From positions 43,640,675 through 43,704,674 of the forward strand of contig OY759219.1 of assembly GCA_963662175.1 (NCBI GenBank): a stretch of DNA of 64,000 nucleotides, given 5' to 3'. The notes beneath the pieces were generated by a model. The model was not told the origin of the DNA, did not search any database, and saw nothing but the letters and a program-made list of their open reading frames with translations. Position numbers and translations under genes: made by a program. Shown in pieces: positions 45,492-55,912 of the stretch (positions are counted from its first letter, which is position 1; each line of letters begins with the position of its first letter). The stretch is from Aradus depressus (lineage: Eukaryota > Arthropoda > Insecta > Hemiptera > Aradidae).

Positions 45492-45863
45492 CCTTGCTTC
45501 AAAAGTGCCACAACTCAGTTTTTCAGGAAATGCGAAAAACAGCTTCCAGCTGGGTTAGGTAAATTTTAGTTGATCTAGTGACGTCACCAGGCAAAACTAT
45601 GCGTATAATTTACGATAGATTGTGGTCCTGCAGTTTTCCAAGTTTTCAACTATAAATCTCGGTTTTTTAAGTTGTGGCCCTTTTGTTGCCTAACAAAGAC
45701 TAATGAGTGCAAACATAAAAAACGACACAACTGTTACCTAGCGACTGAATTTTCAGTGCATTATCTGACGCTTTAGGTGATTGGTATAAACTTAAAAACC
45801 AAGTCGAATGGCAGTCTTAACAAAAAACCAGAATTTTTGAGTTGTGGCACTTTTGAAGCAAGG
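45492..45863. mobile_element. MITE-like element with 26-bp perfect TIRs
   Basis: CCTTGCTTCAAAAGTGCCAC..TCA (45,492-45,517) is exactly inverted at 45,838-45,863. Similarity extends outward through (T)ATCGCA. It is 372 bp with no ORF. The autonomous family and TSD are unclear. Confidence 0.85.
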
Positions 45864-46065
45864 GTGCGATATGTATACTTTTATTTTTATAAACTTTTTA
45901 CTGTCTACAAAAACTATAAAATGTAAATTTTGTGAAGTGAAAAAATAAAAAAATATAAATATAAAAAATAAAATGGGGAAATTTATGTGATGATGGTGAA
46001 ATTTGCTGTCAACCTCTCAATGAATCGGGTAATACACTGTTGCTAACAATTTGCCTTGTTTACAG

Positions 46066-46101
46066 TGTGCTTGCAGAGACTTCTTATTACGAGCTGGTTA
46101 T
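46066..46101 (+). CDS. host gene micro-exon, 36 bp
   Basis: The acceptor TTGCCTTGTTTACAG precedes it and the donor TAT|GTAAGTATT follows. Phase 0-0, encoding CACRDFLLRAGY. It is in phase on both sides. An alternative acceptor (TTGCAG, 46,075) would remove three codons without shifting the frame. Confidence 0.72.
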
Positions 46102-46221
46102 GTAAGTATTTCTTTGTTCTGTTTTCCTAAAACCATCCACATAGTATATATTTTAGCGTGTTATGTCCGTGAACAAAAGAGTGGATCGCAGCCAGCCTTC
46201 ATTTCGATATCCGTCCTGTAG

Positions 46222-46351
46222 TATGTAAGTTCGTGAACACGGAGGCTCTATAAAGTTACCAGACGTATGTTAGTACGTGCACACGGAGGCTCTGTAAAGT
46301 TACCAGACATATGTGAGTTCGTTTACCGAAGGCTCTGTAAAGTTTCCAGAC
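46222..46351. repeat. 44-bp tandem repeat, 3 copies
   Basis: Units contain GTATGTAAGTTCGTGAACAC and GGAGGCTCTGTAAAGTTACC, in the intron between the 46,066 and 46,734 exons. Confidence 0.85.
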
Positions 46352-46733
46352 TTCCATGGTAGCTATACACAATTTTTTTTCTCATGGAAAGTCATATTGG
46401 CTAGATACAGAGACGAGAAATGCAAATCTGCATTTACTATTGAACAGAAGCGATTCGTTTGGAAGTAAGGCTCTACTATTCTGAAAGACATATCTTTGCT
46501 TTGATTCCATATCTATTAACATAATATTTATAGTAATGAATATAATAAATAAGAGTTCTGAGAGTAGAAGACGATTTTTATTCATTTTTTCAAGACTATG
46601 AAATCTTCCTATTTGACATTTTATATTTTGGAGCCATTATAGGAAGGATATTATCATCTAGCATCTGAAATCTCGAGTGAATGTTTTTGCACATCTTTGA
46701 AAAATGTGATTGTACTGTATCGTTATTTTGCAG

Positions 46734-46851
46734 GTTTCGTTTGAATGGGAGCTGAGGACAGACAAATTAGACGATGAATTGTTGCCCGGGATTTACGATA
46801 TAGAAGACTCTGAGCCTTCTTCAATCAAAGTCATCGAAAAATGTGAAAAAA
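46734..46851 (+). CDS. host gene exon, 118 bp
   Basis: The acceptor CGTTATTTTGCAG precedes it and the donor A|GTAAGTCAT follows. Phase 0 in, 1 out. It encodes VSFEWELRTDKLDDELLPGI, then an acidic D/E/S stretch, then SIKVIEKCEK. It is in phase with 46,066 and, through the split codon A|GA, with 51,834. Confidence 0.82.
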
Positions 46852-47129
46852 GTAAGTCATAAGAAAAATAAGTTATTTTTCGAGACGAGTTCCAACAGTC
46901 TGATATTTTTTATTAAATCGAATAGTTTATGAATGCTCTAGAAATGTGACTTGAGTTTTATGATTTTTTTTTTCTTCTTAAAATTAGGATATTTTCGGAA
47001 GCGTTTTATTATTATTCATATTAAATGGAAATTGATTTTTATCATTATTGAAATTGAAGTTTAAAGTTAAAACTATGAGGAAGGTTGTCAGCAGATTGAA
47101 GGTTGACCAACTAAATAAAGTTTTGTCCA

Positions 47130-47690
47130 TACGGAGGTCAAGGTAAGAAACAAGAACAATTTGATCGCATTATTAAAGAGATGAAGCGCCGTGAACTGGA
47201 CAAGAACGTGTACAATTTATCACCTCTACTGGGAACATATGACAATGAGAAAAACCGCACTCAAGATGTGAACTTATAATCAGGCCGAGTATCGAGGCAA
47301 CATGAAGAACTTCTTTTGGCGATGTTCGGAGAAACGAGATTACATCAAAAGGAGGCTGGAAGTATTAGGTTAGAAAAAGAATGTGCAACTAACGAAGAGG
47401 AGGATGCGGCTGCTGATTCTGATGACGCTAGACCGGACTATGGCGAAGAACCAGAGGGCGTTGTTCAGGTGAAACTTACCTGGTGGAGTAGGTGGCAGTT
47501 TTGGTAATATCGTTGCAGACTGTGGAAGCCAACCACCGTCAACCTCTCCAGCCTCAAAAGGAGAGAGCATTCCAGTCTTAGCGTACATAGACATAGGAAA
47601 ATTCTCATTACTCAAAAACGATTTCGAACATTTTGAAAATATACTTTTTAAGAGGCTTTTTGTATTTTTGGGAGTCAATGGGTAGCTAAC
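47130..47690 (+). pseudogene. degenerate coding relic of unknown identity
   Basis: Short plus-strand stretches in all three frames look once-coding: KKQEQFDRIIKEMKRREL; then NMKNFFWRCSEKRDYIKRRL; then EECATNEEED-like acidic sequence (47,370-47,470); then VLAYIDIGKFSLLKNDFEHF. Frames change with indels and stops. It may be a decayed transposon or retropseudogene. No family is recognised. Confidence 0.35.
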
Positions 47691-47858
47691 TGGCGAACGA
47701 TTAGGTTCCAGAAAAAAATAAATCGACTGCAAATGCTACAATAGAGTTTATATTGAAAATCATTCTAATTCTGGACAATAAAGAAAAAGTCTGGTAAATT
47801 CGTAGATTCAATTAAAGCCTTCTGGTTAATTACAAAATTCTTCTCATAGTAAGAGCCA

Positions 47859-47861
<3 letters not shown>

Positions 47862-47909
<48 letters not shown>
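47862..47909. repeat. (TA)n(TG)n microsatellite
   Basis: About 17 TA units followed by 7 TG units. Confidence 0.97.
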
Positions 47910-47929
47910 TCGTAGTTACATATCTGGAA

Positions 47930-48345
47930 GGCTTCAACGAGTCAAAGCTCAAGATATAACTGGTGAAATGTATACATCAAAATGGGGAAAAAAATGACAT
48001 GCGGTGTACCTCAAGGATCAGTGTTGGGGCTGTCGCTGTTCCTCATATACATCAACGATTTACCTAGCTATATGAAACCCTTTACTTGGGTTCTTTTCGC
48101 GGATGATAGTATATTTTTGTGATGGCTAAAAATACAACCTTCATAGTTGAATCCATTTCTAAAGCACCTGAAACATTAAACGATGGGTTGCTAATCAATA
48201 AGTTAATATTAATGGGTGCAAAACATCACAACAAAACAGGTCTATATTTTAAAATGAAAATCCGCCATTAGCAGTTAATATTATTTTTGTTCCATTTAAA
48301 GATAATATAGAATTTCTGGTTATATTGATACCCACTAACCTGAAC
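47930..48345 (+). mobile_element. decayed non-LTR RT fragment (CR1/L2-like)
   Basis: TCGVPQGSVLGLSLFLIYIN (motif B region) and VLFADDSIFL (the YADD-type box, here FADD) are readable near 48,000-48,120, followed by degenerate sequence. Only part of the palm domain remains. Confidence 0.75.
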
Positions 48346-48769
48346 TGTCATAGGTAAGAAACTGAATTCCGTTTGCTTCTTACTTCGAAATCTTGAAACG
48401 ATCCTACCAAAGGAAACATGAATTACGTTATATTTTGCATATTTCCATTCTATAATTAATTGAAATTTAATACTTTGGGGAATTTCTAGGTCAAATTTTA
48501 ATATTTTCCGATTTTAAAAGAAAGCATTTAGAATAACAAATAATATAGCGTCTTGACATCAGCTCGGTTGACGCAGATCTCGCAATTTTTTAAGAATTAT
48601 ACTTGTAAATTTTATTTTTCTGAACCCAAAAAAAAAATCAATTGGTAAATTATATATTGTGAATAAAAAAAAAAATATTTGTGTTCATTCATTAAATTAA
48701 TAGAACAATGACGGTAGGTAGGGGCACCTCAAATAAGGTAAGAGTCCATCAATAAAGAGATTGAACATT

Positions 48770-49165
48770 TATAGGGAAAGCGGAAACATACGTATGAGGG
48801 TGTAATGTAAGGTGTATGAGGTGTAAAGTCAATTTCAATGATCAAAAGAAAGAGCAACAACCGAAGTTATGAGTCGACCAAGTAATGATACTAAAGGTTT
48901 GGAGGGAGAGCGGAAACATACGTATGAGGCAGGCTGTAAAGTCGATTTCAGAGAGATCGAAAGAGTCTCAAATGAGCAACAACCTAAGTTATGAGCTGAC
49001 CAAGTAATGATACTAAAGGTTTAGAGGGAGAGCGGAAACATACGTATGAGGCAGGATGTAAAGTCGATTTCAGAGAGATCGAAAGAGTCTCAAATGAGCA
49101 ACAACCGAAGTTATGAGTCGACCAAATAATGATACTAAAGGTTTAGAGGGAGAGCGGAAACTTAA
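48770..49165. repeat. 122-bp tandem repeat, ~3.3 copies
   Basis: The marker GAGAGCGGAAAC recurs with 122-bp spacing (48,910, 49,032, 49,154) plus a shorter first unit near 48,779. Each unit has GAGCAACAACC(G/T)AAGTTATGAG and AAGGTTTAGAGGGAGAGCGG. The last phrase also occurs in the Polinton TIRs. Confidence 0.9.
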
Positions 49166-49458
49166 GTGTGAGTCGGTGTGTAACCTCAAATTCACAGATC
49201 AAAGGACATACCAGAAGAGCAAACCAGTGTAGCCACATATATTGTGGCAGTTCGCATAACAGCCCCATGCATTATTTGTATAGAAAAAGAGGGGGGATCT
49301 GAAAAGACATTATGTTAATGATAAAAAAGTATCGATTTATTTGTAATCAATCACATATCGACTGACGGCACAAAAATTATACATTTTTATTTAGAAATTT
49401 TCTCATATGATGGAGATAATAGCATTAAAATAATTACACTTATTATAATAAATAAATA

Positions 49459-49857
49459 AATCTTTTTTTTTTTTTTTTTTCTCTTCCTTTTGGCCTTATG
49501 TCCGAGCATATTGGCCAACCCTACTCTAAGTTTTAGAAACCGAGGGAAGAACGAGGCATGGGGCCAGAAGAAACAAGAACCGGGCCCCAGCCCGGCCGAG
49601 GACAGCAGAAGACACCGCCGGACCACTGCACCCATAGATACAGCACATAGAGGCTCAAAGCTGAGTAGTGAGTGGTTTGGGAGACTCCTGAAGGAAGGTC
49701 TGCATGTGGTGCTGGCCGTCCAGACCTTCGGAGCTCCTGGGTCTAAGACCAGTGCCCCGACGGCGCCGCCCGCGTGCCCCCAGCCAGACCAGCAACCCCG
49801 AGCCCAGCAACCCCAGGCCCCACCCCCGTCCCACCCCAACAACCCTGGGTTATAACC
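49459..49857 (-). mobile_element. GC-rich polyadenylated retro-fragment (minus)
   Basis: A poly-T run (49,463-49,480) is followed by a G/C-rich segment, unlike all surrounding DNA, whose minus strand ends ..GGCCAAAAGGAAGAG before poly(A), as in many non-LTR 3' UTRs. Both strands have open frames of 120-150 codons due to composition; neither has a recognisable motif. Confidence 0.55.
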
Positions 49858-51833
49858 TTATTCTTGTATTACCTAGACTTACCCAAACAGTGTTAAATAA
49901 ATCTTAACAGATAAAAAGACAGGCATCAAATAATATAAAAAGAATATAGGTGGCAATGATAAGAAGACAGAAGAGGGGATAGCGGCTGGGGAGGTGATAC
50001 AATATCTCATTGTATGGAGGCAGCATTTACATGATAGCTGAGATGCTCCATGGAGACCATATAACTGGATTCAGCACCGCAAGGACACCTTTTGTGAACT
50101 ACCCCTGAGAGGAGATTTCTTTGAACATCACGTTTGGTTGAGTACCATCCAACTTTCTCTACTAACACTAAATAATTATCTACATGCCTAAAATAAATTT
50201 TAAATTCTAAATGTATCTAACCCGTATGTAAAAATAATGTGAATTCGCGATAGAGGACAATAAGTGATACTTTTAAGAATGATTTATGAATCTCGCAACT
50301 CATATTTTTATTAGTTTTTTATGTAAAAGTTTTAAATGTAAATCGTTATGAAAGATTATAATTACTCGCTTCTATCTGTTTCTTGTTTATTATCCGCCCC
50401 TTCAAAGAACCCTATTAATAGAAAATTACTATCGACCCTGAGATAAGAGACGTTGGTCCAATTAGATTAAATAATTTTAAAATTACGAAAGTGATTTTTA
50501 ATTGCATCCAACTTAAGGTAAACCAAACATTAAAAATGGCGCCCAACTTTGGGGCTTGCTATAAAAAAGAGAATATTTAATGCGCATGAACATTCCAACC
50601 ATAACAATATATATATATATATATTGACAGGTGCTGGCATCTAGCGGAAGGAAACAGTACTATTAGTCCAATTTGACTGCTGACATCTAGCCGTGAGATC
50701 CAGACTATTTAGAAGAGACAGCGTTACGTTATGGTTTTTCCTCGTTGACCCCCAACTCCCAGGCGTCCCATAAGAAGCATAGCTTCAAAAACGAGTTTAT
50801 TAATAATATTATTAATCTTTATATATCTAATAATAATATTGGATAACTAGGTTATCTGTATATACAGAAAGTAACAGCTGTACTATAATATATATTCTGT
50901 ATTAGTAGTAACAGCTGTCTCTCTCTCTCTCGGCGCATGCGCGATACGTGTGTTACGTGGTACCGAAAGTAACATAACACAGCTTTCGAACATGGGATGC
51001 CGGTCTACCAAATTATAAGACGTTATCACGTCAAAATATAAATATTTTCCCTGAACAATACTAGTCATTTTATATTTTGATTCTAGGAAGAAAGAAGAAT
51101 TTCGAATAACTAAAGAATGTTGCTTTCTTTTTCCAAAGTACAGCTCATAAAGTACCTAATCGACTTCTTTAATGCTCTTCCCCAATTGTTGAATGCAACT
51201 CATATAATGAAACTATTTAAAATTCAATTAAATTGTTTATGTCATAGGAAACCATACATTCGGAAACTGATTATTTCCCAATCGTTACAAAAGGAACAAA
51301 ATAACCATCATTAGAAAACTTTAATTTAGTTTTCATTTTTATTTTATAGGCAGAGGTCCGCCATCAATATCCTATAATTTCTATAATTACTTTTAAACAA
51401 ATATTTTTGTTACTCTCATTAGTTTTTTTTAGTTATTTACTATGTACGTTAACTTTTTTTGTTGTATATTTTGCTCTTTTCTTTCTATATTTCGCTCTTA
51501 ATGGCCTGAGGTAGGGACCCGTGATCGCACCGAAATATCGTCCTGAAAGATTTATCTTAAAAAAATATAAATATAAAATCTTTATAATTAAAAATGTAAA
51601 TATGTAGTTACTATTGTATTAGGAATTTTATATTTATTTATTTAAAAAGTTTATCTCTATTTTATCTCATGTGTTTTTATTCTAAGATGAAATATCGGTT
51701 GATGTACATAATTTGTAAGCTTCGATGTAAAATAATGTGACGTAACCAATGACCGTGTTATGGTTCAACGGAAATAAACATTAGTATTACTTATAATTGA
51801 ATTGATGTTTTGAGAATTGATTTATTTTTATAG
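49858..51833. other. intronic DNA with small motifs
   Basis: I see no gene. It contains a primer-site-like remnant TGGCGCCCAACTTTGGGGC (50,537), a (TC)n run followed by CGCATGCGCG (about 50,918-50,942) and a weak hammerhead-like CCTGAGG..ACCGAAAT at 51,505-51,536. Confidence 0.5.
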
Positions 51834-51955
51834 GATTGATAAGGAGTACAACTGAAAATGACTACACATTCGAATGTCAATCCGGATACGAATTCTCACA
51901 ATGTCTTTTTGAAGCTAGACACCCGGCCCCAGGCCAAGAATATGGAGACATTCTG
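51834..51955 (+). CDS. host gene exon, 122 bp
   Basis: The acceptor TTGATTTATTTTTATAG precedes it and the donor CTG|GTAAGTATT follows. Phase 1 in, 0 out. After the split Arg codon it reads LIRSTTENDYTFECQSGYEF, then CLFEARHPAPGQEYGDIL. Two cysteines flank SGYEF. It is in phase with 46,734 and 55,452. Confidence 0.85.
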
Positions 51956-52398
51956 GTAAGTATTTATTTTCTTATACAATATCTACCTGATGTACTTGAA
52001 GTGTGAGGAGGAGAAGCAATAATAGAACTGATGAAACTTATGTTTCGCATTTTCAATGTAATTCTTTACCAAGAAACTTTTAAATTTATGAATTACTTAT
52101 TTCTTTGTCCTCCATGGCCCCGAAGTTATGAGGTCTGAATTTGTGTTACATGCTCACACACTCGAACAATATAACCCCTATAAAATATATATGTATATTG
52201 TGACGTGTAGAAGGGGGGGTCACAAGAATAATAAAAGAAATTGAGGGGCTTATTTTAAAAACCAGCTATGTCAAAAATCTTAAATTTTGGGAAATCAAAA
52301 AAAACCGTTTAAAATTTATTCCGCAGAATAAATTTCCTCTTTTTTATTTTTTCAATATTGGGGGTGGCCTAATGCATTAATTAAGCGACTGTGGATTC

Positions 52399-52497
52399 TA
52401 ATTGTAGGAGTATTGAGGGTCAGTCAAAGATGGAAAAAAAAGTAGAATAGTGTTTTTTTTTTCCATCTTTGACTGACCCTCAATACTCCTACAATTA
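52399..52497. repeat. long hairpin, ~43-bp arms
   Basis: ATTGTAGGAGTATTGAGGGT..CAGTCAAAGATGG is inverted across an 11-nt centre. One arm recurs at 62,829-62,870, next to a hammerhead-like motif. Confidence 0.9.
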
Positions 52498-52725
52498 ATT
52501 AAGCTATTTCATTTAACCCTTTTATCATTAGTTTTTCCAGGAAAAAATAAAAACTCTTTGACTTAGCTGGTTTTTGCAGAAATTTTCCAGTACCCAACCA
52601 GTGACATTTTTTTTTTTTTTTAGAGAAACAAACAATGCATGTAAAAAAGTTTTTTATTTTTAAAATATAATAAAAATTGGTATTTTTAAAAAGTTAAAAA
52701 TTGCTAAAATTTAAAATAATTTGGT

Positions 52726-53154
52726 CTAATCCTCGCCGATCCCATCAGAGTTGTCATCTTCTTCCACCTCTATTACGCTAGCATTGTTATTATTTCCTGA
52801 GCTTTTAGTGTTGCTAACTAGTCTGTTATAATATTCACGATGTGAAGGCTCTTCTAAATATTTAGCTAGATTGAGATCTTTTTTTTTGGCCAGTGCTAGC
52901 CCTGGTTCTTCCGTATATCGTTTGGGCAAATCTACTGTAGTGCCATTATGATCAAAAGATGGCTTTGTTATGGTGTGTTTTGATGGATTTCCAAAATAGG
53001 AGTTCCACAACAAAATATAACTTACATCTCTATTTACCTGCTCTTCCCCTTTAACTTTTAAATCACGTATTACTGCAGATTTATGCTGTTGCTTAATTTT
53101 TTTTCGTGGCCAATTATGATTATCATTTTGGTTTTCATTACTAGGATTATCCAT
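52726..53154 (-). CDS. transposon-borne ORF, 142 aa, unknown
   Basis: It starts MDNPSNENQNDNHNWPRKKI. It is hydrophilic, with a basic RKKIKQQHKS segment near the N-terminus, a central ILLWNSYFGNPSKHTI region and an acidic tail (EVEEDDNSDGIGED). It is the only ORF in the 1.27-kb transposon. It is too short for a usual transposase, has no visible DDE set, and could be a truncated transposase or an accessory DNA-binding protein. Confidence 0.5.
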   Translation of the reverse strand: MDNPSNENQNDNHNWPRKKIKQQHKSAVIRDLKVKGEEQVNRDVSYILLWNSYFGNPSKHTITKPSFDHNGTTVDLPKRYTEEPGLALAKKKDLNLAKYLEEPSHREYYNRLVSNTKSSGNNNNASVIEVEEDDNSDGIGED

Positions 53155-54218
53155 TTATCATAGTAAATTAACACTTTTGTTAAATCTTATTTTATTTAAA
53201 TAAGAAATATTATTAAAAACTGTATAAAACTGTAATTCACCAAACTCAAAAACAACAAAACAAGCTTATCAATCCTTATCAAATTATCAAAGCGGGATGA
53301 CTTAATTGTTTTTACAGGAAAACATTTTGACATGTCTGGTTTTTGGGAGAAACTTGAATGGCCATGTGGTCAGAAATACTATTTACAACTGGTTTTTCAA
53401 GGTTCCAATAATGTCAGAAGGTGTATTTTAGTCCACAAAATAAATATGACGTCACTAACTCAAAATCAATTTCTTTTGATATAGCTGGTTTTTAAAATGA
53501 GCCCTTCAATTGTTATTCTTTATATAATAAAAAATAAATGTTAAAGAATGTATAGTATAGAAAAAAAATAGTTAATACAAATAAAAATGAACTTACATGG
53601 CAAAAGATATTAAAAGAAAAAATAAATATATGATTAACTATAAAAGAAGAGCAACCTGATGATATTGGGTGGGGGAAAAATGGCGAGAAGGGCAGAAGGA
53701 GCCAACTCGGGGAGTATCTTGGAAGATCCTGGAGGAGGTAGTGGTATGTTTTTTGGAGGTTATTAGTGGAGGTGTAGTTTGGTTATGGAGGGTCTGAGTG
53801 GAGTGGTAGTGTGATCTGGAAGATCTTGGAGGAGGTGTGGAGTGATTAAGAAGACCAAAGAAGGAGCTCTTGCGGAAAGTACCTCCAGCAGGACAGCACG
53901 GTTATATAAAGGAGTGTGTTTTTGGAAGAAGAAGGAAGGATAAAACGAGGATGCCGTGATTGCCAGAGTTGTTACCATCCCAATAAATATCATATAGTTT
54001 AAAATTGTCTTTTGCCAAAATTACATCTTTTCAAATTGACCTATAATAGATTTAATTTAAATATTGTAAAAAAAAAAAAAATCATTATGCTCACTAACCC
54101 ATTAACCGATTTTAAAATCATTTACAGAAATTTAAAATAAAATTTATAACTTATGAAAAAAAAAAATAATAAAAAAAAATGAACAAATAAAAATGCTTAG
54201 AACCTTTAGTTATTATAT

Positions 54219-54311
54219 TGGCGCCCAACGTGGGGCCTTTGCTAAAAAAAAAGGAAACAAATAAATTCTTAGGAAAACCATTAGTTATTACATGGGCGCC
54301 CAACGTGGGGC
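54219..54311 (+). promoter_or_regulatory. duplicated LTR-C primer-binding sites, tRNA-Lys(CUU) type
   Basis: TGGCGCCCAACGTGGGGC at 54,219-54,236 complements the 3' end of tRNA-Lys(CUU). A second copy with one extra G is at 54,293-54,311. A degenerate third (TTGGGCGCCAA) is near 54,368. Each is preceded by TTAGTTATTA, so a ~73-bp LTR-end/primer-site unit has been repeated. Confidence 0.85.
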
Positions 54312-55451
54312 ATTTAAAAAAAAAAAAAAAAACTATATTTTCTCATATATAAAGATTAGTTATTACGTTGGGCGCCAATGAAACATCATTTACTTTCTCA
54401 TGTTAACATTTATCTTATACAAAACACAGGGGTGGCTTTCTTTTTTGTAGAGTTCCTTGGTGAGAATAAAAGGAAGTAATAACAAAAAAAATTTGAATCA
54501 CAAAGTTTCATAAGTTATAAATTTTATTTTAAATTTCTGTAAATGATTTAAAAATCGGTTAATGGGTTAGTGAGCATAATGATATTTTTTTTTTACAATA
54601 TTTAATTTAAATCAATTATAGGTCAATTTGAAAAGATGTAATTTTGGCAAAAGACAATTTTAAACTATATGATATTTATTGGGATGGTAACAACTCTGGC
54701 ACTCACGGCATCCTCGTTTTATCCTTCCTTCTTCTTCCAAAAACACACTCCTTTATATAACCGTGCTGTCCTGCTGGAGGTACTTTCCGCAAGAGCTCCT
54801 TCTTTGGTCTTCTTAATCACTCCACACCTCCTCCAAGATCTTCCAGATCACACTACCACTCCACTCAGACCCTCCATAACCAAACTACACCTCCACTAAT
54901 AACCTCCAAAAAACATACCACTACCTCCTCCAGGATCTTCCAAGATACTCCCCGAGTTGGCTCCTTCTGCCCTTCTCGCCATTTTTCCCCCACCCAATAT
55001 CATCAGGTTGCTCTTCTTTTATAGTTAATCATATATTTATTTTTTCTTTTAATATCTTTTGCCATGTAAGTTCATTTTTATTTGTATTAACTTATTTTTT
55101 TTATATACTATACATTCTTTAACATTTATTTTTTATTATATAAAGAATAACAATTTCTTTTATTATTCTGTGATCCCCCCATTCTACACGTCACAATATA
55201 TATAGAGTAACAGGGTAACCGAGGCACGGGGCGGTGCGAACACGGAGGTGAGCCGCACCATGTCCGCGAATTACGGGTAAAACGTTTTACAAGTATTCAC
55301 TGGTTTTTTGGTGGTTCTGAAGAGATTATGAGGTGAATTGGAGAGAGCATGAGTCATAATAACTAACTAACTAACCTCGGGACCAATAATTGGTGTCGCA
55401 ATTGTTGCTTAATTATTGTGCATTAATTAAAGTAGATATGTAACATTGCAG

Positions 55452-55542
55452 ACACTGAAACCTGAAACAAGAAAGAATTTTGTAATGAGCAGATGGAAGG
55501 CGTTAGTGAGAAGTTGTGTACAGGAGAATAAAATTGAAGAAG
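55452..55542 (+). CDS. host gene exon (last seen), 91 bp
   Basis: The acceptor ATGTAACATTGCAG precedes it and the donor G|GTATGTTT follows. Phase 0 in, 1 out. It encodes TLKPETRKNFVMSRWKALVR, then SCVQENKIEE. The phase-1 end shows that the gene continues beyond; I could not find the next exon before 64,000. Confidence 0.82.
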
Positions 55543-55562
55543 GTATGTTTATCTAACTAACA

Positions 55563-55672
55563 TCATGGGGAAGGGGGGGCTACCAACCCAGACATACAGG
55601 GTTCCAATCCCAACTGCGGCTTTAATGTTAAATTATAATTTATATGCCGGTCTGGATGTTGTTTAGAATGAG
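55563..55672 (+). mobile_element. SINE relic, target of the Penelope-like insertion
   Basis: GGGGGGGCTACCAACCCAGA and the B-box-like GGGTTCCAATCCC suggest a tRNA-derived head. The downstream part GATGGACTGTACCTAACCCG is split by the Penelope-like element and resumes at 61,174. Confidence 0.5.
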
Positions 55673-55709
55673 ATGGACTGTACCTATGGACTTGAAAAAT
55701 AAAATAAAA

Positions 55710-55912
55710 CTTGTTTATTTAATATATTGTCTAATTTCACCAACTATATATACATGGGAGTACTTTCGGTATTTCTACCATCCTCAGGCAAAAGCATAAG
55801 AGATAAGACTAAGTTAATTTTCAGAATGTCAGCCTCTCGAGGAACCCCTCACCCTCCCTACTGGTGTTCCCCATGACGTCAGACATTCCTAACTAAGCTA
55901 AATTGTCAAGCT
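55710..55912 (-). repeat. Penelope-like inverted terminal segment, left
   Basis: Inverse of 60,927-61,142 with near identity (GGGAGTACTTTCGGTATTTC, then CCATCCTCAGG). It contains a hammerhead-like motif on the minus strand at about 55,761-55,788. It abuts the RT codons at the YVDD box. Confidence 0.88.

Larger units (their letters stand above)
52243..53507. mobile_element. 1.27-kb DNA transposon inside LTR-C
   Basis: Imperfect TIRs GAGGGGCTTATTTTAAAAAC.. and the inverted GAAGGGCTCATTTTAAAAAC.. continue through CAGCTATGTCAAAA. A 4-bp TSD, AATT, is at 52,239-52,242 and 53,508-53,511; the intact target order is seen in the other LTR-C arm. It contains a 142-codon ORF and a nested hairpin (about 52,399-52,497). 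The superfamily is not identified. Confidence 0.85.
52199..55195. mobile_element. LTR-C: head-to-head inverted LTR structure
   Basis: The left arm (52,199-54,157) begins TGTGACGTGTAGAAGGGG; the right arm (54,507-55,195) is its inverse, ending in the complement of the same sequence. Subtracting a 1,265-bp DNA transposon, the arms are about 0.69 kb each and highly similar. Both ends are flanked by ATAT, compatible with one insertion of the whole unit. Primer-binding sites lie between the arms, and there is no gag or pol. The mirrored 76-codon ORFs (53,993-53,763 and 54,669-54,899) are the same LTR sequence read from each arm. Confidence 0.88.

Noticed and set aside
49387..49842. 151-aa minus ORF as a protein
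   Set aside because: Its C-terminal lysine run is the poly(A) tail and the rest is GC-driven; both strands are open.
53763..54899. Paired 76-aa ORFs on opposite strands as genes
   Set aside because: They are the same LTR-C sequence in the two inverted arms and lack any family signature.
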